A DNA stretch of 24,998 nucleotides from an uncultured Clostridia bacterium (GCA_946539105.1 CAMNHG010000009.1:1-24998), one strand, 5' to 3'. Positions 17,835-24,886 are shown, counted from the first letter of the stretch. A program made the numbers and translations. Notes: generated from the letters alone by a model not told the origin.

Positions 17835-19440
17835 GCTTTCGGCCCACCTTCTTTCTGCGGTTTATTGCGAATATGAATACCAAGCTGCCGATAATGACAA
17901 CGCCGATTGCCAACAGCAGCGCGTAGAGATCGATGGTATCCCATATCTGCATACGGACAGTTTGCAGCTCAGCCTGATCAGCCAGATTTACCGATATCCG
18001 TGAGCCCTCGTCACCGATGCGCTGCACATAATACTTGCCCTCGGACAGACCGGTGATGATATACCTCTGGTCGTTGGTCGTCCATTCGTCAATCACCGTG
18101 CCGCGCTCATCTGTCAGCTGCAGATCGACTCCCTTTGACGGCCTGCCGAATATAAGGTCTTCGACAGCTACCGTTAAGCTGATCATATATGCGGAATCGT
18201 CTATCACCGGCGCGCTCTTTCCGTCGACAAGACCGTCGCCGTCTACGCTGAAGCGAAGCGTTCTTTCCTTCTTGATGTAACCCTCGGGAACGGATTTCAG
18301 CCGCAGCTCATACTGCGCTGATTTTCCGAGATCCGTAACAGTGATTTCGCCGTTTTTGTCGGTCGTCATATCGTCTCTGCCATCCATGGAATATACGGCA
18401 CCCTCGATTGGCTCCTGTGTGCGCTCGTCGGTGAGCCTTACCGTGACCGCGGTCTTGCGGCAGTCGATCTTCACGAGTCCCGTGTCGTCCTCCGCGGTGT
18501 CGCTGACGCTCGCTGCGATTGCCGTGCTGTCAACAGCGTAGAATTCGGGGACGGATTCCTGCCTGATATAATACTTGCCGATATACAGCTCCTTGCTTTC
18601 GGCATAGCCTTTTTCATCTGTGGTGATCTCATCGGCGACATCGCCCGCCTTAATACGCACCGTTCCGTCGGAGGAGGTGATGTCTTCGGAAGCGACAAGC
18701 TTAAACCGAACGCTCTTCAGCGGTTGAGAGGTATCGGCGTCCTGTGCCGATACGCGGATTGTTTTTTTGATTGGTTTAAAGTGAACGGTGACCATATACG
18801 GCTCCGACCAATCCCAAAAGTCGTCGATGTCAAATTCTGTTGACTCTGTCACATAATAACCCTCGGGGGCGTTCAGGTTGTGAAGCGAGTAAGAGCCCGC
18901 CGTGATTTTTTCGGGGAGATAGAAGGTTCCGTAATCGCCGGTCTCAAACTTTTTATACTCAATCTTCTCCTGGTAATAGGTGTGTAGGGTCTGCATGCCG
19001 CCGATGCCGTTTTTGTCGGCATACAGCTCAAACCCTATTCCGCTTTTTTTAATAATATTGCCCGAATCATCGTCGACGATCGTTACAAATACCGCTGCCT
19101 TGTCATAGCCTTCCTTGACGTCCTTGCCCGGTTGGACCTCGGTTGGCGGCTCTGTGCGCTGTTGCTGCTCCTGTTGCTGTTGCTGCTGCGTCTCGCTGAC
19201 AGGCTGGACAGTCTCACCGTACGAAAAGGTTTCGAATTCGTTATGGTTTTTCTGTGTTTCTTCCTGCCCCGGCGGCTGCGTTTCATCAAGCGGAGTAAAC
19301 ACCTTGTCTGTTGAGTTGTTCATGTACAAAAGAAAAAGCATCAACAGTAAAATGACGACGACTAAGATACCGGCCATCATATCCGTAGCCGATAACCAAA
19401 AACTATCTTCGTTACTGTCATGCTTTTTAAAAAACTTCAT
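17827..19440 (-). CDS. MotB/ZorB-like stator protein with Cna-B/SpaA-like ectodomains and a C-terminal membrane anchor
   Basis: A 537-residue protein. Residues 1-19 are cytoplasmic. Then DSFWLSATDMMAGILVVVIL introduces a single helix (about 21-40) with Asp20 at its cytoplasmic mouth, as in MotB, ExbD and ZorB, where this Asp carries the ion. Residues about 45-110 are a flexible Gln/Pro/Thr-rich linker with a Q-run (85-94). Residues about 116-500 hold three to four beta-sandwich repeats of the Cna-B/SpaA prealbumin type, each ending in a gly-tyr turn (AGSYSLHNL...APEGYYVTE; IGKYYIRQESVPEFYAV; YELRLKSVPEGYI; SEGKYYVQRIGD). A second helix (about 504-526) and a basic tail follow. There is no LPxTG motif and no OmpA-like peptidoglycan domain. 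The gene is 66 nt after the channel-EAL gene, so the two probably form one complex. The start is ATG 19440 with AGGA about 10 nt upstream. The motor assignment is inferred. Confidence 0.85.
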   Translation of the reverse strand: MKFFKKHDSNEDSFWLSATDMMAGILVVVILLLMLFLLYMNNSTDKVFTPLDETQPPGQEETQKNHNEFETFSYGETVQPVSETQQQQQQEQQQRTEPPTEVQPGKDVKEGYDKAAVFVTIVDDDSGNIIKKSGIGFELYADKNGIGGMQTLHTYYQEKIEYKKFETGDYGTFYLPEKITAGSYSLHNLNAPEGYYVTESTEFDIDDFWDWSEPYMVTVHFKPIKKTIRVSAQDADTSQPLKSVRFKLVASEDITSSDGTVRIKAGDVADEITTDEKGYAESKELYIGKYYIRQESVPEFYAVDSTAIAASVSDTAEDDTGLVKIDCRKTAVTVRLTDERTQEPIEGAVYSMDGRDDMTTDKNGEITVTDLGKSAQYELRLKSVPEGYIKKERTLRFSVDGDGLVDGKSAPVIDDSAYMISLTVAVEDLIFGRPSKGVDLQLTDERGTVIDEWTTNDQRYIITGLSEGKYYVQRIGDEGSRISVNLADQAELQTVRMQIWDTIDLYALLLAIGVVIIGSLVFIFAINRRKKVGRKHE

Positions 19441-19506
19441 AATTGTTGAATCCTATCAAACTGTATTAAGCAACCGAGAATTGCTTATCCGTTTACCGCC
19501 GGTGCC

Positions 19507-21048
19507 TTACTTATCGGTATACCCCATTAATGTTTCCAGCTCCCGGCGGGTAAGCTGCTGATACAAATGGGTTCCCTGACCGTATTCACACCCTGCCTTT
19601 TTTACTGAGGAAAGCAGCTTCGCGGTGTCGATACCGCGAGCGTTCATTTTGACGCCGCGCTGTACTGCCTGTTCAAATATGCCGAGGACATCCTCGTCGC
19701 CGCTTTTCTCTTTGAGCTTTCTTAAATCGAGCGTAATTTCATCAGCGTTCGTTTTCTCCAAAGCCAGATAATCGCCGTCAAAGCCGTCGATTGATACCCG
19801 GATGCCCTTTTCAAGCAGTTCGTTTTCCAGCTTGACCGTTTCAGCATAACAGATTCGATAAGCGTCAACGCTGATTGCGATCTCCAGATTTCTGGGGGTC
19901 AGGCGGTATTTGGAGAGCAGCTCGGATATATGCGCCGAGATATCCATCGCGAGCAGGTCGGTTTTGGAAACCTTCAGAACCAACGGCAAGGGACGCACAT
20001 CGCTGTCGATCCACTCGCGGAGCATTGAGCACGCTTTGTCCCACATGGCGATATTCAACTTAACGATATATCCGTTCGATTTGATGATGGGGAGATATCT
20101 GTCGGGGCTGATTGTGCCGAGCTGCTCGTGGTTCCATCTGAGGTTGACCTCCGCCTTGACCACCGAACGATCCGACAGCCGACATACGGGTTCAAGAGAG
20201 TATGTGAACTCATCCTTGTCGGCACCCGCTAACATCTCGATCATCACCCGCTGCTCCTCTGATTCGGCAGCACTTAGGGAGTTGATGATCTTTGCACCCA
20301 TATCGTGAATGCGCGACAGATAGCCGATTGTCTGCTGTGAATTAAGGTACTGCTGTCCTCTGATGAATTCATCTGCCTGAGGCAGTACGATAATATGAAA
20401 TCGCTCGATAAACATCTTCAGCTCTCGGAGAGCCAGGTTCCACACGATGCGGTAAATCGCGTTGAAGGTGATTGAAAGGATAACGCCCACGATAGAGGTA
20501 TAGAAGGCTGTTGTGATACCTTTGAGCAGGCTTTGGATGCCCGAAACGGTTTCCTGCAAATCTCCGTATGAGATACCGCTGATACCGGTTACCATTCCCA
20601 AAAACGTACCTAAAAGTCCGAGAGCGGTGAGTGTGCCCGAGATTTGGATGACAACGCTCCTCCAGCTGCGGACCGAGAGCGCGTCGTCATTGATAACGCT
20701 TTCGATATCGCTGATTACAACTCCCTGCTCACGCTGTTCCATCACCATTTCGATGTAATCATCAAAAAGAGCGTCCAGCGTGGCTTGTCCGAAAAATGGC
20801 TTGATCTCCGATAGGGGAAGCAGCCTGTTGTCGGAATTGATTTTTTTGATATCGTCGAGTTGCTTGACCCCCTGTTTGAACGCTCCGATATAGCGTAACA
20901 ATGGCAGGACTCCGAAAACAAAGCCCAGTATCACAATGACACTCATAATTCCCGCGACGGCCATAGACAACACGTCGGGAGCAATAGCGGTAAACATACC
21001 GCTGATCAAAAATAATACACCGCCAATGAAAACAATACTTTTCTTCAT
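19507..21048 (-). CDS. MotA/TolQ/ExbB (ZorA-like) proton-channel protein fused to a degenerate EAL domain
   Basis: A 513-residue protein. Helices at about 4-22 and 27-50 are followed by a cytoplasmic stretch. Then come the two channel helices: LTALGLLGTFLGMVTGI (about 140-156) and GITTAFYTSIVGVILSITF (about 177-195). This LLGTFxG / AFxTSIxG pair is characteristic of MotA/TolQ/ExbB and especially ZorA-like channels. Residues about 280-513 follow the EAL fold: AEVNLRWNHEQLGTISPDRY (E300 kept), NLEIAISVDAY (catalytic Glu lost), SIDGFDGDYLAL in place of DDFGTGYSSL, DEITLDL (Lys lost), NARGIDT in place of AEGVET (Glu lost) and GCEYGQGTHLY (Gln kept). It should not hydrolyse c-di-GMP but might bind it, as degenerate EAL receptors such as FimX and LapD do. 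The start is ATG 21048 with GTGAGGA 7-8 nt upstream. It is the first gene of the exopolysaccharide operon. Confidence 0.88.
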   Translation of the reverse strand: MKKSIVFIGGVLFLISGMFTAIAPDVLSMAVAGIMSVIVILGFVFGVLPLLRYIGAFKQGVKQLDDIKKINSDNRLLPLSEIKPFFGQATLDALFDDYIEMVMEQREQGVVISDIESVINDDALSVRSWRSVVIQISGTLTALGLLGTFLGMVTGISGISYGDLQETVSGIQSLLKGITTAFYTSIVGVILSITFNAIYRIVWNLALRELKMFIERFHIIVLPQADEFIRGQQYLNSQQTIGYLSRIHDMGAKIINSLSAAESEEQRVMIEMLAGADKDEFTYSLEPVCRLSDRSVVKAEVNLRWNHEQLGTISPDRYLPIIKSNGYIVKLNIAMWDKACSMLREWIDSDVRPLPLVLKVSKTDLLAMDISAHISELLSKYRLTPRNLEIAISVDAYRICYAETVKLENELLEKGIRVSIDGFDGDYLALEKTNADEITLDLRKLKEKSGDEDVLGIFEQAVQRGVKMNARGIDTAKLLSSVKKAGCEYGQGTHLYQQLTRRELETLMGYTDK

Positions 21049-21070
21049 ATAATCCTCACAACTTCAACCG

Positions 21071-21097
21071 ATTATAATACCCCATGATATTATTCAA
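21071..21097 (-). promoter_or_regulatory. Putative promoter of the exopolysaccharide operon
   Basis: On the minus strand a perfect TATAAT (21076-21071) is preceded by TTGAAT (21097-21092) with a 15-nt spacer, shorter than ideal. The -10 lies 22 nt upstream of the first ATG, leaving a short leader that just contains the Shine-Dalgarno sequence. It is the only good candidate between the IS remnant and the first gene. Confidence 0.5.
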
Positions 21098-21159
21098 TAT
21101 CTATCATCTTAACATAAATTATACAAAAAAGCAACAATTATTATTAAAAAGCTCAACTT

Positions 21160-21201
21160 TCCCACATCAAAACTTCCGAAAACACCGGAAGAAATGTGGG
21201 A
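21160..21201 (-). terminator. Nested hairpin at the 3' end of the IS remnant
   Basis: TCCCACAT (21160-21167) pairs with ATGTGGGA (21194-21201) and, inside it, CTTCCG (21173-21178) pairs with CGGAAG (21186-21191). On the minus strand a TTTTT run follows about 8 nt after the outer stem. It could terminate transposase transcription before the exopolysaccharide operon. The outer arm is also part of the terminal inverted repeat, so transposase binding is an alternative role. Confidence 0.45.
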
Positions 21202-21730
21202 TAGAAGAGATAAAAATACTCATTAAGTATGAAATTTGCTCATTGTCAAGCACGCCGTCGGCGGTGGCTTGAGTAAAGGCAACGTTCAGCAGGATAACAA
21301 GTGCCTGCAAATAGGTAATGTCCCGCAACTCATTACAGATGAGGAAGAACAGCTCACCGCAGGTTCGGTCGTCCTCGGCGATTCTGTTTTCGTATGCCAA
21401 CATCAGGTAACGCAGAAACACGATCGCGCAGTGCGCGTACAAGGATTCAAAGCTCCTGCTTTCGAGCTCTGTGCCGAGCTTCAAATAGTGCTTGGAAATC
21501 TTGAAAAGCACCTCAATGTTCCATCTTTTGGCATAGATTCTGATGATTCCTTCTTCATCAAGCTTCACATCCGTTGTCAGCAGCGCAATCCAGTCGTCAT
21601 TTTTCTTGTTGGAGCGCAGAAATACGACCTTTACCGTTATTTCCTCTTTATCTTGGTTGTGAATCTGCACGGTTGCGGACGCAATAATATTGCCACGACG
21701 GTTGTGCGGAAGATGATTGTAACACCCCTG
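21167..21730 (-). pseudogene. IS4-family transposase, C-terminal fragment
   Basis: The readable frame runs from just after an in-frame TAA (21731-21733) to a TGA at 21167-21169. The protein contains YAKRWNIEVLFKISKHYLKL, the Y-(2)-R-(3)-E-(6)-K signature around the last catalytic Glu of IS4-family DDE transposases, followed by the family's C-terminal helices. The two catalytic Asp residues and the N-terminal half are missing. An AGGGGTG sequence, possibly the original ribosome binding site, sits directly before the fragment. This suggests the deletion fused the 5' leader to the last third of the gene. A GTG at 21670 could start a 167-residue product, but it would be inactive as a transposase. 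Confidence 0.85.
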
Positions 21731-21753
21731 TTATTTGGTTTTTCGTCACTGCT

Positions 21754-21782
21754 ATTATAACACTTTGGGGCTATGTTGTCTG
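21754..21782 (-). promoter_or_regulatory. IS-borne promoter reading toward the exopolysaccharide operon
   Basis: On the minus strand CAGACA (21782-21777, four of six matches to TTGACA) and TATAAT (21759-21754) are separated by 17 nt. This was probably the transposase promoter. It points at the exopolysaccharide operon, so any read-through of the hairpin at 21160-21201 would add to operon transcription. Confidence 0.5.
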
Positions 21783-21847
21783 TTTTTTTTATCATTTTCC
21801 CGCATTATTGCTGGATTCTTTTGGATTTTTTATGTGGGAAAGTTGAG

Positions 21848-21984
21848 TAAAAAATAGTTCATTAGTCTGAAAAATTATGTTTTTTGTGCTTTATGGAACG
21901 TTTAATGTACCGCTTCCGATATCAAATAACGGTTCCGCGCTTTTAATTATCGAAAAAAAGGCTCAATTAACCGTAAAATCTATA
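21848..21984 (+). other. Non-coding stretch before an orphan terminator
   Basis: AT-rich, with no credible open reading frame. It contains an imperfect hairpin in which GGAACGT (21895-21901) faces ACGGTTCC (21929-21936) with one bulged base, just upstream of the terminator at 21985-22024. It may encode a small RNA or be debris left beside the IS insertion. No promoter of good quality was recognised. Confidence 0.25.
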
Positions 21985-22024
21985 AAAATGCTGCACTCGG
22001 CAAAACTAACAAGTGCAGCATTTT
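21985..22024. terminator. Orphan rho-independent terminator
   Basis: A perfect 13-bp stem: AAAATGCTGCACT (21985-21997) with AGTGCAGCATTTT (22012-22024) and a 14-nt loop. A U-rich tail follows on the plus strand (ATTTTTCT); the minus strand also has a T-run. No gene ends immediately before it on either strand. Confidence 0.75.
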
Positions 22025-22169
22025 ATTTTTCTCTGTGAAGTTGTATTATACTATTATCTAATATCTGCGCAATAATCTGCCAAAGTTGATATAGTTATTT
22101 CTTATTATATAACATGATTTAACAAATGTCACCTGTTTTTGAAAATTCATATATTTTTTTGCTTTACTT

Positions 22170-22345
22170 TTTTGAAAGACGGAACAGTCTTCTTTGCCGG
22201 GATGCGCCAAAACAGCTCTACGCGTACTGCCGCGCGTGTTCTTCTAAAACTGCACAACGGTCGGCTCTGCCGTCCGATGTCCTTCGCGGGTCGTCCCCAA
22301 AAGGACGGCTCGCTTTTACCTGCTTTCAATAATCACCGGCGGTTT
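22170..22345. other. GC-rich structured non-coding patch
   Basis: This stretch is much richer in GC than the AT-rich DNA on both sides. It contains inverted repeats: GCCGTCC (22269-22275) with GGACGGC (22303-22309), and a tight CGTCC-CCAAAA-GGACG hairpin (22292-22307). All short open frames here lack ribosome binding sites and overlap each other on both strands. It may be a remnant of another mobile element or a structured RNA; I cannot assign it. From 22025 to 22170 I see only AT-rich sequence without recognisable features. Confidence 0.3.
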
Positions 22346-22356
22346 TTGCTATAAAA

Positions 22357-22392
22357 ATCCCCATAGCTCGGCATTTGTCAAGCTATGGGGAT
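22357..22392 (-). terminator. Rho-independent terminator of the GNAT-HAD-methyltransferase operon
   Basis: ATCCCCATAGCT (22357-22368) and AGCTATGGGGAT (22381-22392) form a perfect 12-bp stem with a 12-nt loop. On the minus strand it is followed by TTTTTAT. It begins 14 nt after the methyltransferase stop codon. Confidence 0.88.
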
Positions 22393-22406
22393 AATTGATT
22401 ACTCTG

Positions 22407-23174
22407 TCATTTTCTTGCGATAAAAAACAGCCTTGGAAAGCGGAATAGTATTTCACCGTTCTTTTGCATTTTATATTGCTGTTTCAATTTGACATACACA
22501 TCATTCGTAAAATCATCTGCATCAGATTCATTCAACTGTTCAAGATAAGGCCGCAGCCCTGTGCCTTTGTACCATTCAATAATACTTTCATAACTCGGCA
22601 TACGGTGGCAATAGGTTGTTTCCCATATTTCAAAATCACTTGAAACATCAGATAATACATCATAGTATTCCGTGGTGCTAAGATTGTTGTATTGTCTCGG
22701 TGCAACTTTTGATTTCCATTTATCGGTATTAACCAACTCGTTAATCATGATGTGAACAGGGTGTTCAGCCTGCATAGGTATCTGTACTGCAAGGATACCG
22801 CTTGGCTTTAAGACAGTCATCAATTTTGGCAGCAGTTCTCTATGGTTTGGCAGCCACTGTATGCAGGCGTTTGAGAATACAATATCAAATTTTTCGTTAA
22901 CTTCGCGCAAATCACCATTCGCATCAAGATTGATAAACTCTATATCGGGATATAATCCTCTTGCTTTTTTAAGCATTTCAACAGAATTATCTGCGCCGAT
23001 TATTCTGGCATATGGAAACTTTTGCTTTAATATCTTTGTGCTGTTGCCCGGTCCGCAGCCTAAATCAAGTATGCTGTTAGGGGTAAACGCTTCTAGCCTG
23101 TTGGCTAAATCAATAGCAGGCTGTGTTCTGTCTTTCAAGAATTTTTCGTATTGTGTTGGATTCCACGTTGGCAT
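22407..23174 (-). CDS. tam: Trans-aconitate 2-methyltransferase-like SAM-dependent methyltransferase
   Basis: A 255-residue class I methyltransferase that resembles Escherichia coli Tam along its whole length: WNPTQYEKFLKDRTQPAIDL, the SAM-binding ILDLGCGPGNST, FDIVFSNACIQWLPNHRELL, ILAVQIPMQ, WETTYCHRMPSYESIIEW, GTGLRPYLEQL and the terminal FRFPRLFFIARK. Tam methyl-esterifies trans-aconitate, relieving aconitase inhibition. The ATG at 23174 was chosen because MPTWNP aligns with the Tam N terminus and GAGTG lies upstream; GTG 23183 and ATG 23180 are alternatives adding two or three residues. It begins 15 nt after the HAD gene and ends the operon. Family assignment is strong; the substrate is inferred. 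Confidence 0.9.
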   Translation of the reverse strand: MPTWNPTQYEKFLKDRTQPAIDLANRLEAFTPNSILDLGCGPGNSTKILKQKFPYARIIGADNSVEMLKKARGLYPDIEFINLDANGDLREVNEKFDIVFSNACIQWLPNHRELLPKLMTVLKPSGILAVQIPMQAEHPVHIMINELVNTDKWKSKVAPRQYNNLSTTEYYDVLSDVSSDFEIWETTYCHRMPSYESIIEWYKGTGLRPYLEQLNESDADDFTNDVYVKLKQQYKMQKNGEILFRFPRLFFIARK

Positions 23175-23189
23175 AAACATCACTCTTTA

Positions 23190-23807
23190 TCATAAAATAC
23201 TTATCAATTCGTTAAGGCTTTCCACTGTGTAATCGGGCTGCTCTATTTCTGTTTTCAGTTCGCAATACTTGCCGAAACCTTGTTTTATCCATATAGTTTT
23301 CATTCCAATTTTGTTAGCTGGGACAATATCATTATCAATCCTATCCCCAACCATCAAGGCTTTTTCGGGCTTGCAATTCGCACGGTCAAGAGCAATTTGA
23401 AACATCCGCAAATCAGGCTTTGCTACACCTTCCTCGGCAGATGCGATAACAAGGTCAATGTATTTCAGTAAGCCGAGTTTTTCTAAACGTTCCTCGCTAC
23501 CCAAGTTCTGATTTGCAATAATACCGATTTTGTAATGCTTACTCAACTCGCTCAAACAATTCTCTGCTTCGGGGTAAACAAACTCATCATCACTGTTCCA
23601 AGGAGCCTTTGTTAAGCCGTATTCTTCAAGCACCATATTGTAAGCATTTTGATTGCGATTTGAGATTTCGACCATTCTTTGATAAAACTCATTGTAGCTG
23701 ACATCAGTATTCGCAATCGTTCTTTTGATTCTATTTTTATAAGCTGTACTTTCGTCAACCAGCGTTGAGCCAATATCAAAGAAAACCCATTTAATAGTAT
23801 CCATCAT
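23190..23807 (-). CDS. HAD-superfamily hydrolase
   Basis: A 205-residue cytoplasmic HAD-family protein. Motif I is VFFDIGSTLVD near residue 10, where the usual second Asp of DxD is glycine, a variant also found in FDIGGTL-type members. Motif II is GIIANQN, motif III includes the lysine of GVAKPD, and motif IV is MVGDRIDNDI. The alpha-helical cap lies between motifs I and II, as in the phosphoglycolate-phosphatase-like subfamily. The start is ATG 23807, overlapping the GNAT stop by ATGA, with GTGAG upstream. Loss of the acid/base Asp of motif I would weaken classical phosphatase chemistry. The substrate is unknown. Confidence 0.88.
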   Translation of the reverse strand: MMDTIKWVFFDIGSTLVDESTAYKNRIKRTIANTDVSYNEFYQRMVEISNRNQNAYNMVLEEYGLTKAPWNSDDEFVYPEAENCLSELSKHYKIGIIANQNLGSEERLEKLGLLKYIDLVIASAEEGVAKPDLRMFQIALDRANCKPEKALMVGDRIDNDIVPANKIGMKTIWIKQGFGKYCELKTEIEQPDYTVESLNELISIL

Positions 23808-24571
23808 TTTATTAACTCACTTACAAATCTCGTGTCCCTTGCCGTCAATTCCACCCACGCAGGACGAAACCCACTCTTGATAGCGTTGCGGACGGATTTG
23901 ATATTCGACCAAGCGGCGCAGTAAAACGGCACCTTGCCCAGTGCCAATACTTCAAGCGCTAACTTGCTTGTTACGGCGGAAGCGATACCTTTTCGTCTGT
24001 ATTCGGGCAGCACATCCACGCCGATTTGATACATCATTTCGCAATCAGCAGAACAACCCGCAAGCCCTATCAGCTTGTCGTTATCATACGCTCCGACAGC
24101 CAGCAAATCTCTTTCTCTGTCATAAAAGGTCAGGCAGTTACTCCACTGCTTCACATACAAATCCGCAAAGTCCTCCTTATGTAAAACACGCAGTTCATAA
24201 CCGCAGCCAAGCTCCTTTAGCATGGTTACGTCAGGTAGAAAATACTCCGCCATAAAGCAAACTTTCAAATCAAACGGAGCAAGTAAATCATTCAGCATAT
24301 TGATTTGCGGCGTTTCAAAGCAGCGGTATGCGTCGAATTTGTTTATGTATTCCGATACGGCTGATTTTGTCCGTTTGCTGACCTGCGCTACAACATTGTT
24401 GCCATAAGAAACAAGGTCACATTCCAAAGGCAGCGGAACATATTTCCTTGCTTTGGGATTTGCTTTTGACAGCGTCACAACATTCTGTTCCACTATAAAA
24501 TCTTCCGGTTGGCAGTTGCAATCATTCGCCGACTGCTGCAATGCAATCTCCAATATCTCTTTATTTGTCAT
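23804..24571 (-). CDS. GNAT-family N-acetyltransferase
   Basis: A 255-residue protein with a C-terminal GNAT domain: KLIGLAGCSADCEMMYQIGV, then VLPEYRRKGIASAVTSKLAL, whose RRKGIA segment is the acetyl-CoA pyrophosphate-binding Q/RxxGxG/A loop, and FYCAAWSNIKSVRNAIKSGF, the usual C-terminal strand-helix. The N-terminal about 120 residues are less typical and may form a second, substrate-binding lobe. The start is ATG 24571 with GGAGAAAG 4-5 nt upstream. It is the first gene of the three-gene operon behind a strong promoter. The acceptor substrate is unknown. Confidence 0.88.
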   Translation of the reverse strand: MTNKEILEIALQQSANDCNCQPEDFIVEQNVVTLSKANPKARKYVPLPLECDLVSYGNNVVAQVSKRTKSAVSEYINKFDAYRCFETPQINMLNDLLAPFDLKVCFMAEYFLPDVTMLKELGCGYELRVLHKEDFADLYVKQWSNCLTFYDRERDLLAVGAYDNDKLIGLAGCSADCEMMYQIGVDVLPEYRRKGIASAVTSKLALEVLALGKVPFYCAAWSNIKSVRNAIKSGFRPAWVELTARDTRFVSELIK

Positions 24572-24611
24572 TGACTTTCTCCACTATCTACAGCCCTTAT
24601 CTACGAATAGT

Positions 24612-24640
24612 ATTCTATCACAATTCGAGTGAGTTTTCAA
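24612..24640 (-). promoter_or_regulatory. Sigma-A promoter of the GNAT-HAD-methyltransferase operon
   Basis: On the minus strand TTGAAA (24640-24635) and TAGAAT (24617-24612) are separated by exactly 17 nt, each matching consensus at five of six positions. The -10 lies 40 nt before the ATG at 24571. Confidence 0.75.
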
Positions 24641-24886
24641 CAAGGAACCGCTTGACACTTCAAAAATGTATATTGTGGCAGCCATATCGCAGCCGCCGAA
24701 AAAATAAACATTAGACGTGTGAAAATATCCGTACCCAAGCAGCGGTCAAAGACCACAGAAAACACGTGTGCGTAGTGCGGCATAGTTTATCATAACGGCA
24801 TTCCCTGTCGCGTGCGAAAGCGGCAGATTCCCGGGCAAAATCCTTTAAAAAGAATTGCGATTCCTCGTTTTTGTCGAGAAAACATC
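24641..24886. other. Intergenic region without a recognised gene
   Basis: This stretch separates two divergent promoters. It contains a small GGTC-AAA-GACC hairpin near 24744. A minus-strand frame of about 60 codons (24711-24899) overlaps the tRNA promoter and has arginine/serine/cysteine-rich composition, so it is not believed. Nothing else is supported. Confidence 0.4.

Larger units (their letters stand above)
21152..21847 (-). mobile_element. Internally deleted IS4-type insertion sequence with perfect 16-bp terminal inverted repeats
   Basis: CTCAACTTTCCCACAT (21152-21167) and ATGTGGGAAAGTTGAG (21832-21847) are perfect inverted repeats bounding 696 bp. Inside is the C-terminal part of a DDE transposase on the minus strand plus a TATAAT promoter near the right end. 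A full IS4-family element is about twice this length, so the centre is deleted while both termini survive, as in MITE-like derivatives. Flanks share only the A-rich string TAAAAA, so no target duplication can be claimed. Ends intact, transposase broken: mobilisable only if a full relative supplies transposase. Confidence 0.85.

Noticed and set aside
19158..19190. CTG/GTT repeat as a phase-variable tract
   Set aside because: It encodes a short glutamine run with mixed codons, not a uniform repeat prone to slippage; it is in an unstructured linker and in-frame.
17827..19440. Sortase-anchored pilin or adhesin
   Set aside because: Cna-B-like repeats suggested it, but there is no signal peptide, no LPxTG motif and no sortase gene in the window; the N terminus fits a stator helix.
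17827..21048. Zorya anti-phage defence system
   Set aside because: The channel and stator resemble ZorA/ZorB, but no ZorC, ZorD or ZorE-like gene is adjacent, the ectodomain is Cna-B-like rather than OmpA-like, and the neighbours are polysaccharide genes.
22126..22354. Overlapping short open frames on both strands
   Set aside because: No ribosome binding sites, mutually overlapping frames, and composition explained by the GC-rich patch.
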